A stretch of DNA of 64,000 bases from Acanthacorydalis orientalis (taxonomy: Eukaryota; Arthropoda; Insecta; Megaloptera; Corydalidae). Position numbers and translations under genes: made by a program. The notes under the pieces are model-generated. The model worked only from the letters and a program-made list of their open reading frames with translations. It had not been told where the DNA came from and made no database searches. The stretch is from positions 25,305,214 to 25,369,213 of the forward strand of contig CM068323.1 of NCBI GenBank assembly GCA_034766995.1, read 5' to 3'. Shown here in pieces: positions 1-14,705 of this stretch (position 1 is the first letter of the stretch; the number at the start of each line of letters is the position of its first letter).

Positions 1-3000
1 AGAACCAGACCATTTGTGGAGCATATTTACAATGAGAGAGAACATCTCCGGTTCGAACATTACTGCCGATTGTGCGCGACGCTCTACAAAGTATAATTTT
101 GAATCGATATTATTTACATTCGTGCCTGTGTAAATGTATGAAAAATTCCTCTGGTGTGTCCGTACCGTCGAAACAGTAGATAATAATCGCATATCGTGCA
201 CGTATCTATTTTTCCCGTGCCCATTATCGCCACGTTCGATAATATATATATATATTACAATTATCGCAGGATTCGTAACCGCAACTATAAATATATTACA
301 TAATTCACGCTCGACCTCGGAAAACTTGCCGCAGGCGATTATTTGCATATATTTCGCATCACATAAAGCAGGTAGCGTGGCGTACAGATGCAGGAGAGAG
401 CGCGCACGCACACAAGCGCACACGCACAAACGTGCCCAGACACACGAGCGTCGATCGGCCCGTTTATAACGCCGTTATGTACGTTTCATACGATCTACCA
501 CTACTGCAGCCCTTACAGTTGTCTATCATACACACACACACAAATATATATTTATACATACAATGAAACGCGCAGATTTGCGAAAGAAATAAACACACAT
601 CGCTCATATTTATGATACACCTGTTCTGATAGGTGTTAGATTTTCGAAGAACAGACGACAAAAGCAAACGGGACTGTGGATACCTAAGAGCATTATTTTT
701 TCACCCAGACACGTACATTAAAAACATCTCTCATCTCTCCGTATAAATAAATGAATACATATACTAAATTATATATATGTTTATATGTACGTATGTGTGT
801 GTGTGCTGTGTTTCCCCTCGTGAATCGTGGCGTTATTTATGATGCTTCGATTGGTAACAATTGACGCTATTCATTCTCGCCTTGCTTCATACGTGAAATT
901 GACAACAGAATTGAGATTTTTTGCGGACCGGCCGTGATAATCGCATATCCTCGACGTGTGCGTGCGTGCCGTTAATTCTTCTCGCTCGTACATACACGAA
1001 ACCATATATACTCCATCACGCAAACAATCAAATATTTGGTCTTACTTCAATTCCGTTTCAACATGAAGATATCCTGTGTGTATTGTGTAGATATATATAT
1101 ATATATATATGTATATGTATGCGCTGAAGAAAATAAAAAAAATCACAAAGTATGTTCATTTGGGTCAACTTATTAACAAGGATCAATCATTCATGAACAG
1201 AAGAATACGAATTGAACGGAGTTCATTCGGACGAAGCGCTTCAATATTTATGTGTCGAACATCACATTTTGTTTGGATATTCTAATTGTTATATTCTATC
1301 TGTACTCATCTGCAGAAATGAAACATGTGTTTTTAGTACCAAAGCAACGCAACTACTGAATACAGCGCACAGAAGTATAGAGTGATATGTATATGTTGAG
1401 AATACAAGATGAGACTAGAAGAATAGTGAAAAGAATCTGAATTGGTGAAATACCTAATCTTGATTGAATAAAACTTATGAATAGAAAAAAAAAGAAGAAA
1501 CTTAAAGACAACAGCGCATTTAAAACACTGTGCTCTGATAATAACATTCGCGGAATTGGGGGTGGAGCGGTTCAACTGTATCGAAATTCTGTAAACAGAA
1601 CATATCTGATTATTAAAAATGGATGAAACAAAATTCGAAGGACTGGCATTAAAATAAAAACACAACTAAACAAACACGTCCCCATATAAATATTGATATC
1701 GATACCGCAATGATTTTAATCAACGGCACGGCACATCCGACTACTTGAACGCGCACACAGACAGAGAGAGGCGGACGCTCGTCTACATCGTCCTCATTAT
1801 TGACACAGACATGTGTACGCGTGTATATCTATATATATTCAGTACAAATACTAATATATTTAGGAAAGGTTATGGAAAAAGGAACAAAGCAAACAGAATT
1901 TATTTCGTTTTCTACAAGCGGACGTCCGTTTGAATTCGCCGTACACATCCATCCTTTGTTCTGAAAATACTGTTTGTGTATGTTGTGCTGTTGATCCTCT
2001 TTTTATTTTATTTGTTATCACAATAAAATATCGTACGGATATGTCTGTACCGGATTGATATATACATCCACACACACACATTTGTATATATATATATATA
2101 TCACTAGACGCTCGTTTGGCAAAACTTTTAATATGTGATAAAAAGATCCGGGGGCTTTTTGGATTTCGTGCGGTTCTGTTAAAAATTGTAACATGTGCTT
2201 GTTTTTTTTATCAACGTTCACAAGTACACACACACACATATCCGAGTGCGTGTTTATGTACAACGCTCCATTTCTAATTTAATAATCTACTTGTCATACA
2301 CTAGTCATTACTGTACGGTAATCAATTAGAGAAATGAGCGAGGAACCCGGACTATAGAATTTAAATCATAGAAAAATCGAACACTTGTATATTCAGAGTA
2401 TGTACACCAGAATGGCAGATTTTTAGTCGAAGAATAACTATTTGTTTTGGAATGGAAAGAATGAGCATATGTTAAATCAGACAATTATGAAAATCTGATG
2501 GATCAATGTTCGATTTTCGATAGAAGATCTCGTGCCCGGTCTGAATTACAATCCTGAATGTTAAATCCGTGACCTTCGTCTGTAAAAGCCTTCAAGCATA
2601 GATTGAAGATTGTCATCAGTCAATATAAAACCCTATTCGTTTTTGAACTCTCTCTACCCAATTTTCTATCCTAAGCAGATGTGCAGTGAGACTATCAAAC
2701 ATAGATTAAAGAGAGGAATCGATTTGTTTCTTTTCGAACCGATTTCACCAGATTCGATATCCCGATCAGGTCTGACTCTTGTAAATAAAATGTAACGCTT
2801 AACTATCTATATCTTGATCTGCGACAGCTGTAATTCGAAAACTATCGCACATGGATGGCTGAAATATTTCATGCATTCTATAAATAATCTCTAAATGTGA
2901 ATTTCGTTCTTCGTTTATTCCATAACAAACTAGAATTCGACGACTAGTGAATTGAATCAACTTCGATATAATCTATTTTAATGATTTGGCCATTTTTCAG

Positions 3001-3764
3001 GTCTATTTTCATTTTATAGATAGTATATTTCCATTCGTTTCATTCTGATAATCGTGCGCGTGTTTATATTCATCATAACAGTCTCGTGTTATGTCAATGT
3101 TTCAATTTTCAGATGTTGCCGGGAAATTCCCTGTGATTTAACAATTAAATTCATAAATCCGTTTTTACTGAAAAATTTTGAACTAAGACCACAAACTATA
3201 TGAAACAGACTGTCGAGAAACGAGTCGAGTTCGCTTCCATACATAAACGAAGACGTGTACAATGGCTGATATCGTACAAAAGAAAAAAGTTCAAGACAAC
3301 GCACGACCGCAAACTGTTACGGTTTTTGTCTCCGACGACCGTCGCCCGTCGAACCTGTAACACTGTTCTTGTGCCCGCGTATTATTTTTTCTTGTTCTCG
3401 TTTTAAATGGACTCCGTTTCTACGAAAATCTTCAATCGACCCGCACCAGACAATTTTAATTAACGATTTCTCTCTCGTGTTCCTTTACGACGGAGCAACG
3501 AGAGAGGCCTGATCGCGTTCGACTCGTTTAATACAACATAAAAGAAGTTTCAGCCTCGGAACACTTCAAAGGATACTGCTGTGTTTTATTTTTTTCCCCT
3601 ACGTTTTCCCGCGCCGCACGGCATTCGAAACGGATAATTTGTTTCGGTAAATAATTTTCTTTGCTATCAAGTGACGATTTGAATGTTTGTCTAACGGATA
3701 TTGTATGTTTATCTTATATTTTTCTTAAACTCCCGTGTCTTCTTTAAGTGTGTAGTGCGAACGT

Positions 3765-3905
3765 TTCGAGGCGATTCGAGAGATTCTCGAGATTTGAACA
3801 GTTTTAAAGTTTTACGATTTAATTATTCGTGATTTTAAGCGATATCGAGTTTATAATACGCAGAAAACAGAATTTACTTATTACTTCATCAACAGTGATA
3901 ACACA
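3765..3905 (+). repeat. Degenerate repeat, copy 1
   Basis: This stretch resembles 5,190-5,350. Both read as a shared order of blocks: a cgaga/caaga-tttgaac-like start, a ttttaaa block, ttaattattcgtgatttt versus ttaattatttatgattt, then a cag/aacagaattta-like block and an aacagtgataa versus aacagcgaaaa end. Similarity was judged by eye, with no alignment run. Confidence 0.4.
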
Positions 3906-4644
3906 GCATCGTTGAATGAATATAAGAAAAAAAAAACAAATCTAACAACTGAAAAGTGAACAAACACCGAAATTTCCTTGAAGCGAAAATAAAAAGAATT
4001 TCAGTCAGTTACTCTGTGTCGTTCGGTGTTTTTAATATTCAAGTCGAGAAATAAAGATGAGAAGTTAACAGAAATTGTCCTGAAACACTAAAGTTGAACT
4101 GATTTTCAATATCTGATAGAAACACAAAACAGCTAAATTACACAAACATTTTTATGTAGACGAGGACAGACGGACTGTTCTCGAACACATGTCTCCCGTC
4201 AGGACAGAAAAATCTGTCGTCGAGACGATATTCATTACATTTAGAACAGTAGCAAAGCGAACATCCCACCGCAGATGATCCGAGGAGCGGTCGTCGACGA
4301 CGTACAGCGAAATGATAGATCGCCACGCCGTTCATTCCGCGAAGATATAAACGTTATTAATGTACCGAGTGTGCAGACATATCAACTATTACTATAATAT
4401 ACTCGATCAGCGCTCGCGACAAATGCCAACGTATCCATCTTGGTGGATGGCTGTGCAGGGAGGACAGCGCCGCCGTTCCGCTTCCGTAATCCGCTTCATC
4501 ATAAGTACGCCGCCACTATATTACCAGTCTTGTGACAGTGAAAATTGAAATAAATAGAAGTCGCATAACGAAAACGGATAAACAGGAATATAAAAGACGA
4601 CACACATATTATACTCTTATATAATGTGTGTGTGTATATGTATG

Positions 4645-4682
<38 letters not shown>

Positions 4683-5189
4683 TTTGTATTAAAAACTTTA
4701 TCTCCGTTCACGGTTCCGACAAAAGAAAATGGCAACACACAGATACTGAATTGACATTCGCAGTTTGTCATCCACATTGCCATCAGTGACAGGAAGATAC
4801 GTGCGTTTCCTAACAGGCATTCATTTCCAGTTTCCGGTTAGTTTTCAAACAGTTTTTTTTTCTTTTTGTAGCTCGTTTAATGTTTAATACGCCGATCAGA
4901 AACATACATTCGATTCGGTTGCGAATCGTATCAGTCGTTCTGTTATTCTGACATCAGAGATTAATATTCAACGGTTAATTTATTTCTAGGGAAGATCTAC
5001 TGTCTCCGTAACTCGCCTCGAACTCTCCTAATGCAAGAAATAATATAAAAGAATATACGAAAGATGCACCTGTTCATTAAAGTAGACTGACGTTTCGACA
5101 AACTGATCTAAATATTAATTATGGTTTCGAGATTACTGAATACTTCATCGAACCGTAGCCGAGGTTTGTGTTATCGAGATCTGTTGAAA

Positions 5190-5350
5190 TGATTCGGCAG
5201 ATTTCAAGATTCGAACGATTTTAAAATTTCACTTTTTAATTATTTATGATTTCGAGGCACGTCGTGTGCCTGAAATCGGTAGAGTAAAACAAAAAAAAAA
5301 AGAGTTTACCGATTTTACTAACAGCGAAAATAAGACTGAACATCGAATGA
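5190..5350 (+). repeat. Degenerate repeat, copy 2
   Basis: Second member of the pair described at 3,765-3,905. A further loosely similar pair lies at about 5,036-5,090 and 5,472-5,530 (caagaaa-taata, then gaatat-cgaaagatg), which suggests old local duplication of this stretch. Confidence 0.35.
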
Positions 5351-8041
5351 TTATTACTCGTAGAACATGTGGAGATTAAACCTCAACATCACGCAAACTA
5401 CACGACACGTCGCTACTATTTAATCGTTCATGACGATTTATTGTTTCTGTGAATCACATCGAACCGTTCAAATTCAAGAAACAATACCGGAGAATATCGA
5501 AAGATGTACAGTGTACTAGAAGTGCATTCGAATTACAATGAAACACGGATATTTATCTAACGGTACATTTGAAAGAATGGCCGCCCGTCGCGATAAACTC
5601 TCATTTCAGACAGATCTCTTACACTCTCATCTTTCCGAAATCACGACCGATCCTCACAGGGATTGTGCACCGTCGTCGATGCGTTTGTTTTCGTTCCATC
5701 GCTAAAAACGTACAGACCTCCATCCGTTCTGTCGCCGGTAACGGTTTCTGTGTCGTCGAGACGATGAAGAAAATGGGAAGAAAGGAACGGACGCACGCAA
5801 CAATACGTTTGCTTAACGTGACGGGAGCTCTCCGGTCGGCCGAGAGTCGAGGGACCGAAAGCCTACAACGTATTTTATCGTCCGGCATTGCGGCTGACGA
5901 AACCGGGACACAAAACATCGGCGTGGCTTATATTATTGATTCGTTGACGCCGGCACCGCGTGCCCGTTCCGCTCGCACGATGATTCCTATTCATTTTACA
6001 AGAAAGAATTATTGCCTTCAATAGTGACGGCGTCGTTGCACGCGTCTCACACCGTTCACAGAAACACGGTGCGATTCGAAAATTCACGACACGACGTAGA
6101 AGAAGCGGCGAGTAGATTTCTCGACACCTCGACACTTTATCCAACGGAAACCTATTAGGAGACTTTTTTTCTCGGCCGATTATCGACCGAGAGTCTCCTG
6201 TTAACCTTCTCTTTTTCCTGCACTCTGACTGACCGAATTCTCATCAATTAATTGCTAATGAGTATCGGCTGTGTTTTACTTTTTTAATGAGCATAACCAT
6301 TAACAAACAAACAAACACACACACACACCTCACCGCAACCATTATATTATTCAAATATTATAAAAGTGTCGTTCTTATACCACATAAAATAAATGCAGCA
6401 GTAATTTTTCAATTACAGTTTCATTCATACCGCTAATAATGTAATATAACTAAAAGTTGAAGAGCTTTATGATTAAGAGCGCACATTCTCACGCGATAAA
6501 CAAATCCGAGCCGGTATTACATACGTATATGTGTGTGTGTGTGTGTAGGCGCGCTTGTGAGCGGTAGATAGAGTGTTAGCAGTCTGAGAATGATACCCTT
6601 GTCGTCATCAAAATGCATACATCGATCGATTAATGAATATTTGATCAGAAGAATTATGAATAGTTGTGAAAAGCAAGAAGTGCACATCACTTCTTCCGCG
6701 AAACTCTTTTTTTTCTCGAGTGATTATTGTACTCTACCACGTCTAGGACTTTCAGATCGTGCTAGATATAGAAATATTTCTTAGTATCTGAACGTCTGTT
6801 GTTCTGTAGTTTTGAGAACTTTAATTGCGCGTGTTCGACGCCGGAACAGTGGCGCGCGTCAGCGACGCTCGTCCGATAGAGACGGAACGCGAACCGCGTC
6901 CCTCCGGCTACAATTCCGCTGCTTTCGCCAAGTTTGATTGTTTACACTAATAACCGTGATTCAGACGGCACGTTTCACGGCGAACGTACGTGCGCACGGC
7001 GACACGGCGTAGATCCGTGCGATTCGTTTCACTTTACCAGCGAACACACATGCGGCGAAAAAAATAAACGTACAGACTAATTCGATGTCTTGTATGAATA
7101 TTAGCTGTCGTTTTATTAAATTAGCTGCTTTGGTGTTGGATACACGGTGGATCGCTCTGTGCATCTGCCGCAGAGAGTGATTGTTATTCATGTACATGCG
7201 ATGCTATTAAAGTGTGTTTGAACAGAAAGTTTCGTCGACGCTTTATTATCCACTTTAATTATTTATGTAAATAAACAGAGAGACGGAAACACAACACGAC
7301 TTGTAGAAAATTCAGAGTTGTTTCGTTGCGTTACGCCCGAAAGATCTAACAGTGGATGCGAAGAATATTTTTTTTTGTTTTGAACGTTCGGGTTGTTTCT
7401 AGAAGACACGCTCGAATTATTTCATCGTCGGCTAGTTAGACTGCGACGTACTTCGACTTTATCGGATCGACGTTTAAACCGATCCGACGATTATTACATT
7501 TAATTCTCTGTCTGAACATCGTTTCTAACGACCACAACACTCTCGTTATTAACATACGCGATGCAACACGTTCGTGACAAAGACAAATCATAACAAGAAA
7601 CAGACAGGTTCGAAATGCGTCGCATCGGCTTCGCGTTCTCGAACAAGGGAGGAGAAATATCATCATCGGTACGTATTTTTCCGTTCGTGGCCGTGCTGAC
7701 AGATCGACAGGTGCGGCAGACGACGACGTCGTAGCGACAGGAAAGAGGAACGGGAGCGCACGAGACCGAGGACCGAACCGCAGACGTGCGCGCTGATTAA
7801 TTTTAAAAACCTGCCGGCTGAATTCAATTATTCTCAAGGACGCTCGTGAGCGAGCGCGGAATCATCTTCAATCGCCCGTTTCGGAACCGTTCGCGTTCAT
7901 CAATTAACGTCTTTGACTGAATATAATTAAATACGATTGATGAATCCGTTGACGGGAACGTGACATCCTGGGAAGGAGACGGGCGCGCGACCACTTGTAT
8001 CGATTCGAAAAATTATCCAGTCAAATTGACGGTATTCGAAC

Positions 8042-8060
8042 GGGGGGGCGGGGGTGGGGG
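8042..8060 (+). other. G-quadruplex-type G-run
   Basis: Nineteen bases read G7-C-G5-T-G5, enough for four G-tracts of three or more with one-base loops. It lies in a GC-rich pocket (about 7,980-8,110) within otherwise AT-rich DNA. It may mark a promoter or regulatory island of the downstream gene, but nothing else here supports that. Confidence 0.55.
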
Positions 8061-8389
8061 CGCGCGGCGGACGGATTTATTTGTACGGCGGGCGGTCGCG
8101 CGAAGAAAGTAATTAAAAATTGATTCGCACGACGGATTCGTTCCTGCACTTATCCAAAATGGAGGATGACGCGCCGGCATGTAACAAATACAAGATTATT
8201 CATAAGAAGTGTTTCTTTAATGCCAATCTCTTCCTTGCCCTGTAAGCCATAACGGACTGGTTTGTAAATCTTTTCAGAAATAAAATATACATTAATTGTT
8301 TTTATTTACAATTTTTCATATTGTATACGAAAAGTCCTAATAAGAGTCGCCTAATGAAACAACTTCTTTAATCTAATTATCTATCTATC

Positions 8390-8393
<4 letters not shown>

Positions 8394-8453
<60 letters not shown>
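8394..8453. repeat. (TA)n microsatellite
   Basis: Uninterrupted AT dinucleotide run of about 60 bases. Confidence 0.95.
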
Positions 8454-8456
<3 letters not shown>

Positions 8457-10957
8457 AGCACTGTATCTAAACGGAATCCTTCCTGCAATACACCGAAATT
8501 AATAACACGTTCTTAAAACACAGCCAAACGCAAATATGTAAATAGTCATAATTTCAATTAAGGAGCGCGCCGTTGTTGTTTGAATGTTTAACGGCCGCGG
8601 GCCTATGTGTTATCGTGTCGTTGCTGCAACGTTTGAAAATTATTTTTATTGATATTGGACCCGCGAGGATAGAATTATTATTATAAGTGGAGCATATGAG
8701 TCAGGGGGGACTGTTTTACGTACATACTTTATACAAACGGACAGTTATCTCTGTGTGCCAAAATATTATACGGCTAATGGGGATTTGTCCGGCGTTAATT
8801 GGATACCAGATGGACCTGGGCGACGCTGAAGACAAAATAATGAATGTTGTGTCTGCAGAAACTCATACACTGACAGGAATCTCGATTCATACAGTTTGAT
8901 AGGAATCTTAGAATAATACAAAATTTATCCAGCTGAAAAATCGGTCGAGTATTTTTTTATACAATCTGAAGAATGTCTTCAACGGAAATGAAAAGTAACT
9001 TCATTCGTCAATCTTCGAAGAGTCTAAACGAATTCTCGATTTTCTCTCGTGTTCGTTCCTTAATGTTTTCAAAAATTATCATCGCAAACCGCACTGGCCC
9101 TCTGATTCTTTTCTCTTTCCTCGTTAATTACTGTTTTCAATTTCGATTGCCATACGCTCGAGCTGTACTAATAAAATCCCATAATTCCAACTCGATCGTC
9201 TGTACATCTGCCGTTTAACTCTCGAATAATATTTCTAAATAATTACGTTCCGTCGATTTCATCCCTGCGATTTATAAGAGCGTCGACACAGGAAGACGTG
9301 ATCATCGATCAGCGATTCAAATCTCGGCTGATATCTTGTCTGCTCGTCGCCGAAGTGATTTTCGAGCAGACACGGGGAGAACATGAAAAATACAACGACG
9401 AGCGCGACGTCAATCTCGACGACTGTCAGAAACGAAAATCCGCAACGCAACAACAACGTCTCACTGTATCCGTATGTGTGGCAGGCGGACTGTCGACGAC
9501 GTCGCGCGAACGTCTCGACACTTTCGCCTTATCAGGCCGTTCTGTCGGTCGACCTTCACATCATCGTCATCGTTATTATTATTATTATCGTATTGTTCGA
9601 CTATTAATCCGACATTTAGCACGTGTCAAAATCCGTATCAATCAGATTACTTAATCTCAATTAAATCCGATGTAGTATAATGAACGTAACTTAATTTGAC
9701 AGGATAATTTGATATTTGTTGTGTACAGTGCTCGAGGTCGGGTCGTCGCAACGAAAGACGGCGGCACCCGTTTGCGAAGCGGTGGCCACCACTACGCCGC
9801 TTCTCCCCGCCACGCGCTCGCAAGCTCACGGATACAGGCGACGAACGACAATAATAATCGCTGTTGTTATTACCATTATCATCATTACTATCATTATTAT
9901 TATTATGTTCGAGTTTATATTCGTGTTTCTTTTATTTTTACTTTTTACGAACGGGACTGTAATCCTCTTTCCCAGCGCGTCGTTACAACGTTTTCGGTCG
10001 AATCGTTCTTCCCTAATCTTCTCAGAGGCATTAAATTCATTTCGTTTTTTTTTTTGTTTTTTATTACGACTATTTCTCTTCTCCCTCGTGTATTTCGTTT
10101 TAATGGTATATGTTTTTAAACGGTTTAAGTAGACGTTCAAGTCTCATATAAACGTACAGAAGCATAACGATCCCCTCGTGAAACACATTCGAAACTGTGG
10201 TCAGTTTGTTGAACGTTTTATATTCTTCCCACAGACGTTAACATTCTCGGTAACGAACATCACAAGAAATCAATTTATTTACTTCGTCCGTTAAGCGTAC
10301 ACGAATATCAATTCGAAGTGGACGAACAGTCTTTTTAAATACGCATCGATTTCCAGCAAAAGAAAAGGTTAACTTATTTATGGAATACGGGCCGACGTTC
10401 CTGCCGATCAAGTCGAACATCGTTTGAGGGATAAGTCCTCGGTCGGGGTTGTCCTTAAGACCTCTCTATTCTACAAACTTCAATAATTGTAACGATGGTG
10501 TCGACAGTAGCGAAATCAAAATTTGGTCGACTCGAATCTTGAATTATTACACAGCAATAAAATTTTACAGAGTATCGATCGTAATAGTAATAAAGCGCTT
10601 GTATATATATATATATAATTATCTGTATGATTTATTGTTCTCTACAGTGTCGTTTAAGAACATTCACAGAATAATTCGTACGTGCTTCCAGTTAAAAAAA
10701 AATGTACAGTTTTTCATGTCGCCTCATATCATCATTTTCATAAATCATTAAGTTCTGTAAACTGTACTCGTAACGATCAATCAATCAATCTAATTACGGG
10801 AGATGTTATCGTTAAAAATCATCATTATAAATAATTTACAAAAAAAAAAAAGTCAACTTTGTGTACATCCGAGCAAAACGACTTCCATCGGACATTATTA
10901 TAAATGCGATACGTACGGCGTGTTCCATCGATCTCCCGGCACGCGACGTCTCTCTTA

Positions 10958-10981
10958 CTCTCTCTCTCTCTCTCTCTCTCC
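10958..10981. repeat. (CT)n microsatellite
   Basis: Run of about 12 CT units on the + strand. Confidence 0.9.
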
Positions 10982-11648
10982 TTCACATATATACCCACGC
11001 GCGCATACAATTTACAAAACATGTAACGAGCTTTGATGTTCCGCAACGAGTCCCGTTACTCGTCTCCGCGTATGGATGAACTTTGACATATTTGATATAT
11101 TATATTACGCCCATGATATATTATGTATTTAGTGCTTAGTTTAATAGGTAATTATTATCATAACTGAGATAATCATTATTCATTATCACCCATTGTTTAT
11201 CGAATACACAGTATTAATTCAAAACATTCGCCGTTAATTTGACACAGTTTGTTTATTATGCGTCGTCGTCGACGACGACACCGGCGCGAACCGACGGACG
11301 GGCAAGCGATGACGCCAACGACCCGGTATTAATCATTCAGACATACGCCCTCTATTACCGGCCGTAACGACCGGCAAGACGAAGAACCGTCGGCGAGAGA
11401 AAAAACGCGGAAAACTTTTTCCCAGCACGATCGACAATCAAAAGTTTGATCGGCGCTGCAGGAGCAACGACGCCGCCGATACATAAATGACCGCGGACAC
11501 GTGTGAAAGTGTGTGTGTGTGTGTTCGTTTGTTTGTACGCGAACGCCGAACAACAAAACAGACGAGCGAACAAACGAACGAACAAACAGCGCGCATCTGT
11601 GTGATCCGTACTTAACATTTTATATGTTTGCTGTGTGTGTGTGTGCAG

Positions 11649-13171
11649 AGCCGACAACGCAGATCCTCGGCGGTCCAGAGCTGTACATCGATCGTGGCAG
11701 CACCATCAACCTGACGTGCGTCGTCGAGGACAGTCCCGAACCTCCTGCCTACGTGTTCTGGAACCACAATGATGCGGTAACGTGTCTTTTCTCGCTCGCT
11801 CGTCGAACCACCGCTTCTTAACAAACATCGCGGCAGCTGTATCTGCATATTTTAAGTTAAGAAGCAACAACGGATACGCTGTTGCGCAGACACGCACATC
11901 AAACTATTCACACACACACACACATGCATATATATGAAGACCTCTTTTTCTAAACAGCACTTCTGAATACCGTTTTTTTTTTTGCTTAGCACCCGCATGT
12001 CTTAATACATCGCTTATAAACATCTATTATTATTATTGTTATTTATATATCCGTTTCAGAGTTTTGGTAAGTGTTCAATACGTTTCAAGAAAGTTTGCAT
12101 GAAATTTTAACATTCATTGTATCAATTGGCGAGTAATTCGCTAGTTTCTTGAACAGAGCTCACGAAAGACTTTTCGATATAAAAGCATACGGTACACTTT
12201 TTATACAATATTTGTTGTCTTGTCTTGCTGCGTTATGTTAGACATGAACTTAAGAATCGTCTTCCAGATGATAGAATTATACAAGTAAAGAAAATTACAA
12301 ATATATAGAATCTCCTATCGTGTAAAAATATCTAAATGATGTGGTGTCTTGCACAGTAAAACATTACTAACTAACCCTTCATGCACTGAACCGAAAAATT
12401 TAATAATTTAATTTTCGTTATAGAAAAGAATAACATTTTAACATCGGTTTTTGTGTACGGGACTTTAAAGCTCTGCACGAACGGTAAAACTGTTCGTCAA
12501 CAAACTAAAATAACGGCATGCATTTCAATCGACACTTTTTCTCTCGTAAACAAATAATATTATCACATTTTATCTTTTCAATAAACGAAATACTTTTACC
12601 ATTGTCCTTTATAGAATTTAAATATTTCAACGCGCAATCGACTTAAAAAATATGTACCATTGATTATTTCAAAACACAAAAAAAATCGTATAAAATCTGG
12701 ACAATATCTGTGTGTTACCTCCGTCGGTACGATGACCCGTATATATTTAATACAGTCTGTGTAATTTTCGCCGAACAATTACATCTCCATCATCCGAAAT
12801 TAATCAAACAACGATCGTGGATTAAATCATTAACGACACCATCGCACGTCGCCGCCCCTGAAACTAACGCGCAGATCTCCTGTACACAATTCTTCAATTT
12901 TCCACACTATCTGCCGTTTCCACACAGCCGACCGAATGCAGTGAACGCGGGACATGCGAATGGATCTCCGGAGTAAACACGGACGACATATGCACTACAT
13001 TGAAATTACCTCTTCATAGCGGTTTGATTAATGTATTTGTATAAATCATGCGCGCTGTATTTACTAGTCCCACGATTAAATCACACGTGTTCGACTTCAT
13101 CATCATTTATCTAGTCGGGATGAGCTGATGTGTCGTTTTACTGGATTGTGTATATGTATATATATGTATAT

Positions 13172-13221
<50 letters not shown>

Positions 13222-13919
13222 CTGCGATACTTCAATATCCGTATTAACCAGATTTCTCTCTGTGTAATTTTTCGTTTTCGAAAATTATGATGAAACCAAA
13301 AATAAAAGCACTCAATAGCAATAATTCAAATCGTCCGATACAACATGAATTCAGATTTAGATAATATTTAGCAATATTCTAGTGTTCCTTCCGAACGTGT
13401 CAGAAACGTTGAGACAAAGATGTAAAGCCGTAAAGTCTTAAAACTTCTCGGTCGTCGCTCGTACACTTGAATGTAATTGCACAGGACGCCACATCAGAAA
13501 TCGTTTTAATGCAGTGACAAGCGGCAAGGATTTACGATACGGCGGCGCCGTCGTCCTCGTTTTTCATTAGAAACAATAGCGCGAACGCGTGTACCTCTTA
13601 CGTTCCGGTAAATGTCCGGGTTATAAAAAAAAGAAGAAACTGTACCGTACTAAAACGCGAACCGATGTCGTCCGGACGATGGGAGAATAGCCGAAACGCG
13701 TTTATTGCGTCGAGTTATTCTGTTCTGCTCGTGAATAAAACAACGAAAACGACGAATTGCGACGAGTTAAACGGAATGAGTCATTGAAAATATCTAAAGG
13801 GTGAATGGATGCGCCTAGAGACACAGTCGTGGTTGCGTCCGTGATGTTTGGCGAAAATCTTCAAACGGTTCAATGGATATATTCAAATAATACCTCTCTC
13901 TCTCTCTTCCTGTATATAC

Positions 13920-13969
<50 letters not shown>

Positions 13970-14643
13970 GGTTATATAAAATGAGTAAAAAAAGCACACA
14001 CAGTCAATCACAAAGATCATTTTACGTAAAAAATGTCAAATACACTTCTCATTCTATACGATTAGTCTATAGGTGTAATTTTTTAAACAAGTGTGGGTTC
14101 AAATTGATGTATGAAGTAGAAAAAGGATCCATCTGTGAAACTGAATTCAGTAACAGTATCAGAACTCTGCTATAATCTATGCGATCCTTAAGAAAACTAT
14201 GTTGATAGTTATTTAACAGTAATTTCATAGAACAAATATACTAATGTGTTCTCTGGATCGAGTACACTCTAACGCTTAATTATCTGATAAAAGAATTAAC
14301 TCACTGACTTAAAGATCATAATTATTGTTTAGCATAAAAGAATCAGTATCCCAAATATCGCAGAAATTTCAATATCAAACCTTTCAGCAATTCTAATTGT
14401 CTTCTTATTGTCTTATGGCTCTTCTTATTTCATTTTCAGAACACAGGTTACTTGAAAATAGACCATAAGTAATTGCTGATGAGTCTAATAAGGAAAATTT
14501 CATAAATTACGATCCATTCATGAAATTTAATAGTATGACTAATTGGACGACACGCCATATCATTGCACTTTGCGTTTATTTAAAAAATAACACATAGATT
14601 AATCACATCCACGGGAAATAGTCTCCATAAAATGTATATGTAT

Positions 14644-14705
<62 letters not shown>

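Larger units (their letters stand above)
1..11648. other. Non-coding region upstream of the visible dpr exons
   Basis: I find no exon with a recognisable protein domain here. The sequence alternates between AT-rich stretches and CpG-containing, GC-richer pockets (about 3,300-3,660, 4,140-4,500, 5,560-6,200, 6,830-8,140, 9,240-9,850 and 11,240-11,500). Open frames in these pockets, such as 5,569-6,024, match no family I know and lack convincing splice context. Because the dpr gene begins in mid-protein at 11,649, its first Ig domain and signal peptide must lie upstream, so much of this stretch is probably dpr intron. That is inference. Confidence 0.5.

Noticed and set aside
5569..6024. 151-codon open frame in a GC-rich pocket upstream of dpr
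   Set aside because: No recognisable domain, an equally long frame on the opposite strand, and no splice or codon pattern to separate it from chance in CpG-rich DNA.
11256..11290. Palindromic gtcgtcgtcgacgacgac block considered as a regulatory operator
   Set aside because: It is a simple (CGT)n/(CGA)n junction; self-complementarity follows from the trinucleotide repeat.
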